Below are positions 29,396 through 38,378 of a DNA stretch of 64,000 bases, piece after piece. Position numbers and translations under genes: made by a program. The stretch is from the NCBI RefSeq assembly GCF_004793475.1, contig NZ_SRYZ01000017.1, forward strand, positions 1-64,000, given 5' to 3'. Below the pieces are notes generated by a model. The model had not been told where the DNA came from. It saw only the letters and a program-made list of their open reading frames with translations, and ran no database searches. How positions within the stretch are numbered: position 1 is the stretch's first letter; every line of letters starts with the position of its first letter. This DNA is from Bacteroides muris (ex Afrizal et al. 2022) (GTDB lineage: Bacteria > Bacteroidota > Bacteroidia > Bacteroidales > Bacteroidaceae).

Positions 29396-30646
29396 TTATT
29401 TCATTATCAATTCTTCCGCCTCGCCAAAGGTATCATATCCCGTTGTAATTACCCAATCTCCGGGTTGCAAACCTTCCGTAATCTCGTATTGTTGCGGATT
29501 TTGGCGACCGATGCCAAGCGGCACGCGCACGGCTTTTGTCTTTGTGGTGTTCAGTTTGTAAATCCATTGTCCGCCGGTACTCTGGTAGAAGTTGCCGCGC
29601 GGAATGACGAGCGCCTCTTCCGGCTGGCCTAACTCAATCTGCACCCGGAAGCTCTTGCCTACACGCACATTGTCGGGCATGTCGCCCATGAAGACGAGGT
29701 CTACGTCGAACGTGCGGTCTTTGACTTCGGGAACCACTTTCGTGATGCGCAACGGGTATTTTCTTCCCTGATAATTGATGGTGGCGGGCAGCCCCGTAGT
29801 AATGCGGTCGATGTAGTATTCGCTCAGGGAAGTATGCACTTTATATTGGTCCAGCACCTTGATTTCTGCAATGCTTTCGCCGGAAGCGACCTGCTGTCCC
29901 GGAGTCACCTTGACAAAGCTGAGCTGGCCGGTGACGGGAGCTTTCACCACCAGGTTGCCGAGCCGTTCGCAGGCGCGTTCATACTTTTTCCGTTCCCGTT
30001 CGCGGTCGTTTCTGATGAGGTCTTTGCGGATGACGGTGACGGCAGAGTCATGACGGAGGCTTTCCCTTTGAAGATGGGCATTTTTCACTTTATAGTTGTA
30101 TTCGTCCTCGGAAACTTCGAGCTGCGCTTTGCTCTTGATGCCCATGCGGTACTCTTCCTTGTCGAGGGCGAAACTCTTGCGCAGGCGGTTGAGGTCATAA
30201 TCGGTCTGCAGGGCTTGTTGTTGCAGGTTCAGGCTTTTCTGTTCCATTTCAATCTCTTTTTCTCGGTAAGTGATGAGTTGCTTTTCCCAGTCGTCGCGCT
30301 GGTCTTCGATGCTGCGCAGCAGGTCGGGGTTTTCCAGGACAAGGATGGTGTCTCCTTGCCGGAGCAGGCTCCCCTCCTCTCCTATGATGCGTTCCACGCT
30401 TCCGACTTCACGTGCATTGACTTTGATGGTAAGGATGGGCTGAATCACTCCCTCCACATCTACATATTCCATAAATTTGCCGTTCTTGACTTCGGCTATC
30501 TGTATGTTGTCTTGCTCGATACGTAGTTTGCTGGGACCCAGTGAAAGGGTGATTACATAGATTAGAAAGACAAGGAAGGCGGAACCTCCTGCCAGATAGT
30601 AGCGGTAACGGATGTACCAGGGTTTCTTTTCAAGTTTTATATCCAT
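29396..30646 (-). CDS. HlyD/RND-type periplasmic adaptor protein
   Basis: The 416-residue membrane-fusion protein has one N-terminal helix (YYLAGGSAFLVFLIYVITLSL), a barrel-sandwich lipoyl half (GSVERIIGEEGSLLRQGDTIL), a long coiled-coil hairpin (about 105-235), the second lipoyl half (VVKAPVTGQLSFVKVTPGQQVASGE), and beta-barrel and membrane-proximal domains. It bridges the permease and TolC. An ATG four codons upstream is equally open. Confidence 0.92.
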   Translation of the reverse strand: MDIKLEKKPWYIRYRYYLAGGSAFLVFLIYVITLSLGPSKLRIEQDNIQIAEVKNGKFMEYVDVEGVIQPILTIKVNAREVGSVERIIGEEGSLLRQGDTILVLENPDLLRSIEDQRDDWEKQLITYREKEIEMEQKSLNLQQQALQTDYDLNRLRKSFALDKEEYRMGIKSKAQLEVSEDEYNYKVKNAHLQRESLRHDSAVTVIRKDLIRNDRERERKKYERACERLGNLVVKAPVTGQLSFVKVTPGQQVASGESIAEIKVLDQYKVHTSLSEYYIDRITTGLPATINYQGRKYPLRITKVVPEVKDRTFDVDLVFMGDMPDNVRVGKSFRVQIELGQPEEALVIPRGNFYQSTGGQWIYKLNTTKTKAVRVPLGIGRQNPQQYEITEGLQPGDWVITTGYDTFGEAEELIMK

Positions 30647-30722
30647 AATATTTACCATGTTATTTCTTTATCGAATATTTGTCTGTTGTCATCGCCACTC
30701 TCGGATTTAGATAATGCAGGTT

Positions 30723-32240
30723 TCATCGTTTGGCACTCGTTATCGACTTATTATCAAAATAATATTGATTATCCACAATCTTATCCAAGTCTTCCGATAA
30801 TGGCTTGTTGTTTTCAAAATCATAAAGCGTCAGACTCCGCAATGTATAATACAGGCTCCAGTAATTGTATAGAGTCGTGACATAATTTCTCCGTGCCGTA
30901 TCTTTTTCTGCAATCGAAGCATTGAGGTCAAGTACCGAGGACTTGCCGAGTAGATAGAGCTTGCGGGCTACTTCGGCACGCCGTTGGGCTGTATAGTCCG
31001 TGCGGGCGGCTATGTTTACTCGTTGCGCCTGCAGGTTGAATTGCTTCACGAGTTTCCGTACGTTCAAATCGAAATCCGTTTTGTCCTGCTCTACCTGCGT
31101 GTAGACAAGGTCGCGGTTGGAACGGGCCACGCGTACTTGTCCCCTTCCGCGCCCCCAGTCCAAGATGGGGAGGGTAATGCCCAAGCTGACGTACTGCTGG
31201 TCCAGTGGATTCCGGTAGGAATCTTTCAGCTTGTCGGCAGTTTGTGTCAAACCGAAGCGCAGGTAGATGTCTGCTTTCAGTCCGGCATTGGCCTTGGCGC
31301 GCGACACGGCACTCTCGCTTTCCACCTTGCGGCGCAGCATGTTCTGTATCTCCGGGCTGTTTTCGTTGGCAAGCATCAGCGCAGCATCCAGGTCGACGTG
31401 CAGGTCGGGCACACGGTTATCTACCCTCACTTTCATAAGGAGGTCTTCTTGGATGCCGAGGTAGGAACGGAGCTCCTGCATGCAGTTCTCTACTTCGATG
31501 CGGGCATTCATGCAGTTGGTTTCTTCGGTCAGTTTGTTGAGTTCGAGTTGCAACATTTCGTTTTCGCTAATGGTGCCGATGTTATATCGTCCTTGCGCAT
31601 ATATATATAAGGTGTCGGCATTGGCGTAGTTGGCGTTGGCTATTTCGTAGTTGCTTTGTGCTTTGGCCAGGTTGAAGAACTTCTCTGTGGCATTGGCGGC
31701 AACAAGCTCAAGGGTTTCCACGTAGGTTTTCTTGGCTTCGCGATAACGGATAGGTTCGATGCGCCGGTCCCACTTCAGGCTGTTGTAGCCAAACAAGGAC
31801 TGGCTGTATCCGATGTTGACGGGTGAAGTCTGCCAGGAATAGGTGTCACTGCTGAAAAGGTCGAGACGCTGTGCAGTTGTTTCAATGAAAAAGGTTCCCC
31901 CAGTCCACGGCACGTTCTGTGTCAGGCTCAGTGTCAGGTCGGTGCTCAGCAGGTTCTGCTCTATGAACTTGACGTTACCATCGCTTTGGGTCACCTTATT
32001 GATGGCGCGGTCCAGATAAGGATTGGAAGTGAGTTTGAGCGCCGGCAAGTAGTTGGCACAGTAGTATTTGTAGTTCCAATAGGCGGAGCGGAAGCTATGG
32101 CGGGCATTCTGGGCGTCGGGTGACTGCCGGCGTGCCTGCTCGATGGTTTCTTCCAAAGTCAGCACCAGCGTGTGCTCTTGGCTAATGGCGCTCGACGTCA
32201 GACTGAATGTAATAAGCAATAAAAATATATTCCGGTGCAT
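30723..32240 (-). CDS. TolC family outer-membrane efflux protein
   Basis: The 505-residue protein has a signal peptide (MHRNIFLLLITFSLTSSAIS) and two OEP-type repeats of long helices with barrel strands (LEETIEQARRQSPDAQNARHSFRSA; LPILDWGRGRGQVRVARSNRDL). It forms the outer-membrane channel of the tripartite pump. It is first in the operon and is preceded by a sigma-54-like promoter and paired palindromes, so it is the likely target of the divergent response regulator. Confidence 0.93.
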   Translation of the reverse strand: MHRNIFLLLITFSLTSSAISQEHTLVLTLEETIEQARRQSPDAQNARHSFRSAYWNYKYYCANYLPALKLTSNPYLDRAINKVTQSDGNVKFIEQNLLSTDLTLSLTQNVPWTGGTFFIETTAQRLDLFSSDTYSWQTSPVNIGYSQSLFGYNSLKWDRRIEPIRYREAKKTYVETLELVAANATEKFFNLAKAQSNYEIANANYANADTLYIYAQGRYNIGTISENEMLQLELNKLTEETNCMNARIEVENCMQELRSYLGIQEDLLMKVRVDNRVPDLHVDLDAALMLANENSPEIQNMLRRKVESESAVSRAKANAGLKADIYLRFGLTQTADKLKDSYRNPLDQQYVSLGITLPILDWGRGRGQVRVARSNRDLVYTQVEQDKTDFDLNVRKLVKQFNLQAQRVNIAARTDYTAQRRAEVARKLYLLGKSSVLDLNASIAEKDTARRNYVTTLYNYWSLYYTLRSLTLYDFENNKPLSEDLDKIVDNQYYFDNKSITSAKR

Positions 32241-32265
32241 AGTTGTTTTCTTTACTCTATAAAGT

Positions 32266-32280
32266 TCAAATTCTATGCCA
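32266..32280 (-). promoter_or_regulatory. Sigma-54-like promoter of the efflux operon
   Basis: The minus strand reads TGGCATAGAATTTGA, close to the -24/-12 consensus TGGCACG-N4-TTGC, with the GG and TG blocks at the right distance. It lies about 26 bp before the tolC start, and no TAnnTTTG element competes nearby. Mismatches are T for C in the -24 box and A for C in the -12 box. Confidence 0.6.
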
Positions 32281-32334
32281 TAAGCATAAGATATTGTATT
32301 ATAGGTGTTTGATATGATTAGAGGCTCTCCAAAC

Positions 32335-32373
32335 GTGTGCAGTTACGCACAAAAATAGTGCGATAATGCACAC
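32335..32373. promoter_or_regulatory. Two GTGC-N6-GCAC palindromes (enhancer-like)
   Basis: GTGC-N6-GCAC occurs at 32337-32350 and 32358-32371, centred 21 bp apart (two helical turns), and the pair is itself an inverted repeat (16-bp arms 32335-32350 and 32358-32373, 13 matches). They lie about 55-110 bp upstream of the sigma-54-like promoter, where NtrC-family activators bind. They also precede the regulator's own promoter, so they could serve both directions. Confidence 0.6.
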
Positions 32374-32394
32374 ACAACACATGAATATTATACT

Positions 32395-32402
32395 TATCTT
32401 TG
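32395..32402 (+). promoter_or_regulatory. Response regulator promoter -7 element
   Basis: TATCTTTG matches TAnnTTTG, 66 bp upstream of the MEQFGK start. It excludes the longer reading frame that begins at 32366. Confidence 0.5.
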
Positions 32403-32467
32403 CCCATACAAGAGATGTGGGATTGTACAGGTCTTGCCTGCATTGCCTACACAAAAAGAAAACAGAT

Positions 32468-33841
32468 ATGGAGCAGTTTGGTAAAATATTGATTGTAGAT
32501 GATAACGAGGATGTGCTTTTTGCATTGAACCTTCTTCTCGAACCCTACGCCGAGAAGATAAAGGTGGCAGTGACCCCCGACCGCATCGAGCATTTTATGA
32601 CCACTTTCCGTCCCGACATTATTCTGCTGGATATGAATTTCAGCCGTGATGCCATCAGCGGCCAGGAAGGTTTCGACAGTTTGAAGCAGATTCTCAGTAT
32701 CGACCCGCAAGCAGTGGTCATCTTCATGACTGCCTACGCGGATACGGACAAAGCAGTGCGTGCCATCAAAGCGGGGGCTACGGATTTCATTCCCAAGCCG
32801 TGGGAGAAAGAGAAATTGTTGGCGACCCTTTCTTCGGGCATGAAGCTGCGTCGTTCGCGGACTGAGATAAATCTGCTGAAGGAGCAGGTGGAAGTTCTGA
32901 GCAATGCCACAGCGGGAGGCTCCGAAAAGGTTATTATCGGTGATTCTCTTGTCATGCAGCAAGTCTTCTCTACCATGGAGAAGTTGCGCGATACGGATGC
33001 CAACATACTTATATTGGGTGAGAATGGAACCGGAAAGGATGTGATTGCCCGCCTGCTTTACCGCAATTCTCCCCGCTATGGAAAGCCGTTTGTTACGATA
33101 GACCTCGGCAGTATCCCCGAACAGTTGTTCGAAAGCGAGTTGTTCGGTTACGAAAAAGGCGCATTCACCGATGCGCGGAAAGCGAAAGCCGGACGTATGG
33201 AAGTGGCAACCGGCGGTACGCTTTTTCTGGACGAGATAGGTAATCTTTCTCTGCCCATGCAAGCCAAACTGCTGACTGCCATCGAAAAGCGTTGTATCAG
33301 TCGTTTGGGAAGTACGCAGGCTACGCCCATTGATGTGCGGCTCATCTGCGCCACCAATGCAGACATCCGTCGGTTGGTGGACGAAGGAGACTTCCGCCAA
33401 GACCTGCTGTATCGCATCAATACCATCGAACTCCATATCCCTCCTCTGCGAGAACGTGGAAACGACATCCTCCTGCTGGCAGAGCATTTCCTGCAACGCT
33501 ATGCTCGCAAATATCAGAAAGAGATGCGTGGGCTGACCCGTGAGGCGAAGAACAAGTTGCTGAAATACGCCTGGCCGGGTAATGTACGCGAATTACAGCA
33601 TACCATGGAACGTGCCGTGATACTGGGAGACGGCTCTTTACTTCGTCCGGAGAATTTTATGTTCCAAGCTTCGGCTTCCCGCCAGAAGAAGGAAGAAGAA
33701 GTCCTCAACCTGGAACAATTGGAACGGCAGGCGGTGGAACGTGCCATGCGGCTCAGCGAGGGAAATGTGACCCGTGCCGCCGAATACCTGGGCATTACCC
33801 GCTTTGCCTTGTACCGGAAACTTGAAAAATTAGGCTTATGA
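32468..33841 (+). CDS. Sigma-54-dependent response regulator, NtrC family
   Basis: The 457-residue activator has a receiver domain (ILIVDDNED, phospho-acceptor in IILLDMNF, lysine in DFIPKPWEKE), a sigma-54 AAA+ domain (Walker A GENGTGKD, the sigma-contact loop GAFTDA rather than GAFTGA, Walker B GTLFLDEIG, arginine fingers in RINTIELHIPPLRER), and a Fis-type HTH at the C-terminus (NVTRAAEYLGITRFALYRKL). Bacteroidetes members often carry GAFTDA, as I recall. It overlaps the kinase gene by the ATGA junction and is divergent from the efflux operon. Confidence 0.95.
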   Translation: MEQFGKILIVDDNEDVLFALNLLLEPYAEKIKVAVTPDRIEHFMTTFRPDIILLDMNFSRDAISGQEGFDSLKQILSIDPQAVVIFMTAYADTDKAVRAIKAGATDFIPKPWEKEKLLATLSSGMKLRRSRTEINLLKEQVEVLSNATAGGSEKVIIGDSLVMQQVFSTMEKLRDTDANILILGENGTGKDVIARLLYRNSPRYGKPFVTIDLGSIPEQLFESELFGYEKGAFTDARKAKAGRMEVATGGTLFLDEIGNLSLPMQAKLLTAIEKRCISRLGSTQATPIDVRLICATNADIRRLVDEGDFRQDLLYRINTIELHIPPLRERGNDILLLAEHFLQRYARKYQKEMRGLTREAKNKLLKYAWPGNVRELQHTMERAVILGDGSLLRPENFMFQASASRQKKEEEVLNLEQLERQAVERAMRLSEGNVTRAAEYLGITRFALYRKLEKLGL

Positions 33842-34803
33842 AACAATATTCATTGATTGTGGCACTGCACATCATCGGCATAGCCTTCCTTTCGGTCGGC
33901 GTTTATCTGCTGGTGGATGCCGGACTGTGGTTCAGTGCGCTGATGGTTTTCTTGATATTGCTGGCGATTGGCGCCCATCTGTACCGTTTGCAGATGATGC
34001 AGGTGCGCATGATGCGCCATCTGGCAGAGAGCCTGCGCTATGACGACATGATGCTGTCGTTCCGTTCTCCCTACAAGAACCGTTCTATGGAGGATATGGT
34101 GGACGAGCTTTCCGAAGCAATGAAGAATTTCCGTACCCGCGTGCTGGAACGCAATGAGATGGAGGCGTGGCAAAAGCTGATACGTGTGCTGACGCACGAA
34201 ATAATGAATTCGATTACTCCCATCATCTCCCTCTCCGAAACCTTGAGCGAGCGGGAAATGTCGGAAAAGAACTATCCCGCCATGCGGCAGGGAATACAGA
34301 CCATTCACCGCCGTAGTAAGGGCTTGCTGGAGTTTGTGGAGAATTACCGGAAGCTGACAAGACTTCCCGCCCCCGTCCGTCATCCGGTCGCTGTCCGCGA
34401 GCTGTTGCAGGATTTGCAGAAGTTGTTTTCGGAAGAGTATATCCGGATAGAACTTCCGGAAACCGACCGCATACTCCAGATAGACCGGGCACAGATAGAA
34501 CAAGTATTGATTAATCTGATTAAAAATGCCAAAGAAGCGTGTAGCAGGAAAGAGCATCCCCAGATAGAAGTGAAGATGTTACCCGCCCTCTCGTGGCAAT
34601 GCCTTATCACTGTCAGCGACAATGGTGAAGGCATCTTACCGGAAGTGCAGGATAAGATTTTTGTACCGTTCTTCACCACCAAGCCCTCCGGTTCGGGCAT
34701 CGGGCTTAGTTTGTGTAAACAAGTAATGAACCGGCACGGCGGAAATATCACAGTGCAGTCTGCCGTGGGAAAAGGGAGCTGCTTTACGTTGCTGTTTGGA
34801 TAG
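33838..34803 (+). CDS. Sensor histidine kinase
   Basis: The 321-residue kinase has two N-terminal membrane helices (residues 5-50) with almost no periplasmic loop, so it probably senses within or near the membrane. Then come an H-box (LTHEIMNSITPI, histidine near 120), N-box (NLIKNAKEA), G1 (DNGEG), F-box (FVPFFTTK) and G2 (GSGIGLSLCKQ). It should phosphorylate the response regulator just upstream, to which it is coupled by a 4-bp overlap. Confidence 0.94.
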   Translation: MKQYSLIVALHIIGIAFLSVGVYLLVDAGLWFSALMVFLILLAIGAHLYRLQMMQVRMMRHLAESLRYDDMMLSFRSPYKNRSMEDMVDELSEAMKNFRTRVLERNEMEAWQKLIRVLTHEIMNSITPIISLSETLSEREMSEKNYPAMRQGIQTIHRRSKGLLEFVENYRKLTRLPAPVRHPVAVRELLQDLQKLFSEEYIRIELPETDRILQIDRAQIEQVLINLIKNAKEACSRKEHPQIEVKMLPALSWQCLITVSDNGEGILPEVQDKIFVPFFTTKPSGSGIGLSLCKQVMNRHGGNITVQSAVGKGSCFTLLFG

Positions 34804-34815
34804 AAAGGAGAAAAT

Positions 34816-34857
34816 AACAAGAGGCACCTACATTTTATTGTAGATGCCTCTTGTTTT
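34816..34857. terminator. Bidirectional terminator, kinase / tRNA-Pro
   Basis: An 11-bp stem AACAAGAGGCA with TGCCTCTTGTT is extended by CTACA/TGTAG around a short loop and followed by T on the plus strand. It separates the kinase gene from tRNA-Pro. Confidence 0.85.
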
Positions 34858-34858
34858 G

Positions 34859-34933
34859 TCGGGGTAGCGGGATTCGAACCCACGACCCCCTGCTCCCAAA
34901 GCAGGTGCGCTAACCGGACTGCGCTACACCCCG
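34859..34933 (-). tRNA. tRNA-Pro (anticodon TGG)
   Basis: The minus strand folds into a complete cloverleaf: acceptor CGGGGTG with TACCCCG (last pair G-U), D arm, anticodon stem CCTGC/GCAGG with loop TTTGGGA giving anticodon TGG, T arm with TTCGAAT, and discriminator A. The 3' CCA is not encoded. It reads CCN proline codons. Confidence 0.95.
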
Positions 34934-34959
34934 AATGCTTTACTTCTGAAAAGCGAGTG

Positions 34960-34991
34960 CAAAGGTAAAAACAATTCTGATACCAACCAAA
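34960..34991 (-). promoter_or_regulatory. tRNA-Pro promoter
   Basis: The minus strand has TTTG (34988-34991), a 20-base spacer and TACCTTTG (34960-34967), a full match to the Bacteroides promoter. Confidence 0.75.
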
Positions 34992-35019
34992 CATTTAGGC
35001 AAGTTTTATGCAATTAAAA

Positions 35020-35727
35020 TTACATTTTCAGATAGAAATCTTTCGTTAAAGCTACATATTCAGGAGTAAACTCATTGTGATTCATCTCAATACAGAGTTT
35101 CTCTTCTCTACACTTTTTTGCTTCAAAACCAAAGTTCAGCAATACCCGTCTGCACGGTTTTTCGGGTTTGGTGAAGACTTGCACACGATGCAATGGAAAC
35201 AACTTATGGTTCCAAGCTGTATCCACAACCGTTTTTTCAGCTTCCGCCGGAATAATAATGCTTACGACTCCTTGCTCTTTAAGCAGAGATGCCGAACGAC
35301 GGAACAGCAGGTCGTAATTCAAATTGCCCGCATGCCGTGCTGTGCACCTTTGTTCATCAGGACATTTTAGGGCATCTATAAAATAGGGAGGGTTGGAAAC
35401 GATGAGGTCAAATCTGTTTTCAGGCTGATAATCTCGGAAATCACAACATACGACTTCTACCCTATCAGTCCACGGAGAGCGTGATACATTTTCGGCAGCT
35501 TGTCCGGCTGCCGTTGCATCTATCTCGATTGCGGTAATCCGGGCATGCGGATTTCTTTGCGCTAACTGTAAGGCTATTAATCCGGTACCAGTCCCCACAT
35601 CCAGTATGCGCTCAGCACCATCTGCCGGTGCCCATGTTCCGAGAAGTACGCCATCCGTGCCTACCTTCATGGCGCATTTGTCATGAAATATGGTAAATTG
35701 TTTGAACTTGAAAGATGATTTCGTCAT
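35020..35727 (-). CDS. trmN6: tRNA1(Val) (adenine-37-N6)-methyltransferase
   Basis: The 235-residue protein is a class I SAM methyltransferase of the YfiC/TrmN6 family: motif I is VGTGTGLIALQLAQR and the catalytic NPPY is in LIVSNPPYFIDALK near residue 115. The start FKFKQFTIFHDKCAMKVGTDGVLLG is diagnostic for the family. It methylates A37 of a valine tRNA. It stands alone, divergent from lon. Confidence 0.9.
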   Translation of the reverse strand: MTKSSFKFKQFTIFHDKCAMKVGTDGVLLGTWAPADGAERILDVGTGTGLIALQLAQRNPHARITAIEIDATAAGQAAENVSRSPWTDRVEVVCCDFRDYQPENRFDLIVSNPPYFIDALKCPDEQRCTARHAGNLNYDLLFRRSASLLKEQGVVSIIIPAEAEKTVVDTAWNHKLFPLHRVQVFTKPEKPCRRVLLNFGFEAKKCREEKLCIEMNHNEFTPEYVALTKDFYLKM

Positions 35728-35841
35728 GTTTATCTTCTTTAATTGGGCTCAAAAATAATCAAAGCCTGCATATTTGTCACAAAATTGGCACTGTTTTTGT
35801 CTTTTTAAAGGATGAGAACGTCTATTTATGAAGAAATAGCT

Positions 35842-35849
35842 TAACTTTG
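35842..35849 (+). promoter_or_regulatory. lon promoter -7 element
   Basis: TAACTTTG fits TAnnTTTG and lies 49 bp before the lon ATG. Confidence 0.45.
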
Positions 35850-35897
35850 CGGGCGCTTTATTGGCCTGCCAATATGACATAAACTAAAAAGAAAGAA

Positions 35898-38378
35898 ATG
35901 AAAAAAAGAAATTACCTGAGTGATGTCGAAGATAGAAACGGAAACGCTTTCTCTGTAATTGCTGATTTTGAGGGGAATGAGGAACAATTGATGGACATTG
36001 AGGTAGAAGAGGTCTTACCAATATTGCCTCTTCGAAATATGGTATTGTTCCCTGGGGTGTTTATGCCGGTATCTGTAGGAAGAACATCTTCCCTTAAATT
36101 GGTGCGTGAAGCAGAAAAGAAAAAATCTTATATAGCTGTTGTATGCCAAAAGGTGGCTGAAACAGAAACACCTATGCTTGATGATTTGCATACTATCGGT
36201 ACGGTTGCCAAGATAGTACGCGTGCTTGAAATGCCAGACCAGACGACTACTGTCATCCTGCAAGGCTCCAAACGTATGGAACTGAAGGAGATTACGAATA
36301 CGACTCCTTATCTGAGGGGACGGATAGCTACGCTGAATGAAGAACTTCCGGACAAGAATGACAAGGAGTTTCATGCATTGGTAGAGGCATGCAAGGACTT
36401 GACCGTACGCTACATCAAGTCCTCCGATATGTTTCCTCAAGATTCGGCATTTGCCATCAAGAACATCACCAATCCCATGTTTTTGGTAGACTTTATCTGT
36501 ACGAACCTCCCGCTCAAGAAAGACGAAAAGATAGAATTGCTCCGTATCGACTCTTTGCGGGCGCGTACCTATCGCCTGCTCGAGATTCTGAATCGTGAAG
36601 TTCAGCTTGCCGAAATCAAAGAGTCTATCCAGATGCGTGCACGCGAGGATATAGACCAACAACAGCGTGAGTATTTCCTGCAGCAGCAGATTAAAACCAT
36701 TCAAGACGAACTGGGTGGTGGCGGTCAGGAGCAGGAGATAGAGGAAATGCGCAAGAAAGCGGAGACAGTCAAATGGAATGAAGAGGTGAAGGCCTCTTTC
36801 TTAAAAGAGGTGGATAAGTTGGAACGCACCCATCCCCAGTCTCCCGACTACAGCGTGCAGCTGAATTATCTGCAGACGATGCTTAGCTTGCCATGGGGTA
36901 TTTATACAGCTGATAATCTGAATCTTGCCAATGCGGAAAAGACACTGAATAAAGACCATTATGGTTTGGAGAAAGTGAAAGAACGCATTCTGGAACACCT
37001 GGCCGTATTGAAGTTGAAGGGCGATATGAAATCTCCCATCATCTGCCTATATGGCCCTCCGGGTGTAGGAAAAACCTCTTTGGGTCGTTCCATTGCTGCT
37101 GCTTTGAAGCGTAAGTACATCCGTATGTCGTTGGGTGGCGTGCATGATGAAGCCGAGATTCGCGGTCATCGCAAAACCTATATCGGTGCCATGCCAGGAC
37201 GGATTATCAAGAATCTGATAAAGGCAGGCTCCTCCAATCCGGTATTTATCCTGGACGAAATAGACAAGGTGAGTGCCGACCGCCAGGGAGACCCCTCCTC
37301 TGCCCTCCTCGAAGTGCTTGACCCGGAACAGAACACTACATTTCATGATAACTTTTTGGACGTGGACTATGATTTGTCCAAAGTGATGTTCGTCGCTACT
37401 GCCAACAATCTGAATACCATCCCCGGACCGTTGTTGGACCGTATGGAGCTGATTGAAGTAAGCGGCTATATCACGGAAGAAAAGATTGAGATTGCCCGCC
37501 GCCATCTGGTTCCGAAGGAATTGGAGGCAAACGGTATGAAAAAGAATGATATCAAGATTCCGAAGAACACGCTGGAAGCCATTATAGAGAATTATACTCG
37601 TGAGAGCGGTGTGCGCGAACTGGAAAAGAAAATCGGAAAGATACTCCGTAAATCTGCACGCCAATATGCTACGGACGGTTATTTTGCGAAGACCGAAATC
37701 AAACCGGGAGACTTGTACGAATTCCTGGGTGCGCCTGAATATACCCGTGATAAGTATCAGGGCAATGAGTACGCAGGAGTAGTGACCGGTCTGGCGTGGA
37801 CTGCCGTAGGTGGTGAGATACTTTTCGTGGAAACTAGCCTGAGCCGTGGTAAGGGCGGACGTTTGACACTGACCGGTAATTTGGGTGATGTAATGAAAGA
37901 GTCGGCCATGCTGGCACTGGAATACATCAAGGCGCATGCTTCCTTGCTGAATCTTGACGAAGAGGTTTTTGATAACTGGAACATCCATGTCCATGTGCCC
38001 GAAGGCGCCATTCCGAAAGACGGTCCGTCTGCCGGTATCACGATGGCTACCTCCCTCGCTTCTGCCCTCACCCAGAAAAAGGTGAAGGCCAATCTTGCTA
38101 TGACGGGAGAGATAACACTTCGCGGTAAGGTACTTCCGGTAGGAGGCATCAAGGAGAAGATACTGGCAGCCAAGCGTGCAGGCATCAAGGAGATTATCTT
38201 AAGCGACGAAAACCGCAAGAATATAGAAGAGATACAGGATATATATCTGAAAGGACTGACTTTCCACTATGTGAAAGATATTAAGGAAGTGTTTGCCATT
38301 GCGCTGACTGATGAAAAAGTAGCCGATGCCATCGACTTGTCCGTAAAGAAAGAAAAGACTGAAAAGCAAGAGAAATGA
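35898..38378 (+). CDS. lon: ATP-dependent protease Lon
   Basis: Lon degrades misfolded and regulatory proteins in the cytoplasm. The 826-residue protein has the LON substrate domain ([15 protein letters not shown] near 40), a helical linker, an AAA+ module (Walker [10 protein letters not shown] near 383; Walker [10 protein letters not shown]) and the protease domain with catalytic serine in [13 protein letters not shown] and lysine in [14 protein letters not shown]. The N-terminus carries about 35 extra residues and the end is a lysine-rich tail. It is first of a coupled set: its stop overlaps the tgt start (ATGA). Confidence 0.98.
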   Translation: MKKRNYLSDVEDRNGNAFSVIADFEGNEEQLMDIEVEEVLPILPLRNMVLFPGVFMPVSVGRTSSLKLVREAEKKKSYIAVVCQKVAETETPMLDDLHTIGTVAKIVRVLEMPDQTTTVILQGSKRMELKEITNTTPYLRGRIATLNEELPDKNDKEFHALVEACKDLTVRYIKSSDMFPQDSAFAIKNITNPMFLVDFICTNLPLKKDEKIELLRIDSLRARTYRLLEILNREVQLAEIKESIQMRAREDIDQQQREYFLQQQIKTIQDELGGGGQEQEIEEMRKKAETVKWNEEVKASFLKEVDKLERTHPQSPDYSVQLNYLQTMLSLPWGIYTADNLNLANAEKTLNKDHYGLEKVKERILEHLAVLKLKGDMKSPIICLYGPPGVGKTSLGRSIAAALKRKYIRMSLGGVHDEAEIRGHRKTYIGAMPGRIIKNLIKAGSSNPVFILDEIDKVSADRQGDPSSALLEVLDPEQNTTFHDNFLDVDYDLSKVMFVATANNLNTIPGPLLDRMELIEVSGYITEEKIEIARRHLVPKELEANGMKKNDIKIPKNTLEAIIENYTRESGVRELEKKIGKILRKSARQYATDGYFAKTEIKPGDLYEFLGAPEYTRDKYQGNEYAGVVTGLAWTAVGGEILFVETSLSRGKGGRLTLTGNLGDVMKESAMLALEYIKAHASLLNLDEEVFDNWNIHVHVPEGAIPKDGPSAGITMATSLASALTQKKVKANLAMTGEITLRGKVLPVGGIKEKILAAKRAGIKEIILSDENRKNIEEIQDIYLKGLTFHYVKDIKEVFAIALTDEKVADAIDLSVKKEKTEKQEK

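Noticed and set aside
37047..37994. 315-residue minus-strand frame
   Set aside because: It is the shadow of the Lon AAA+ and protease domains.
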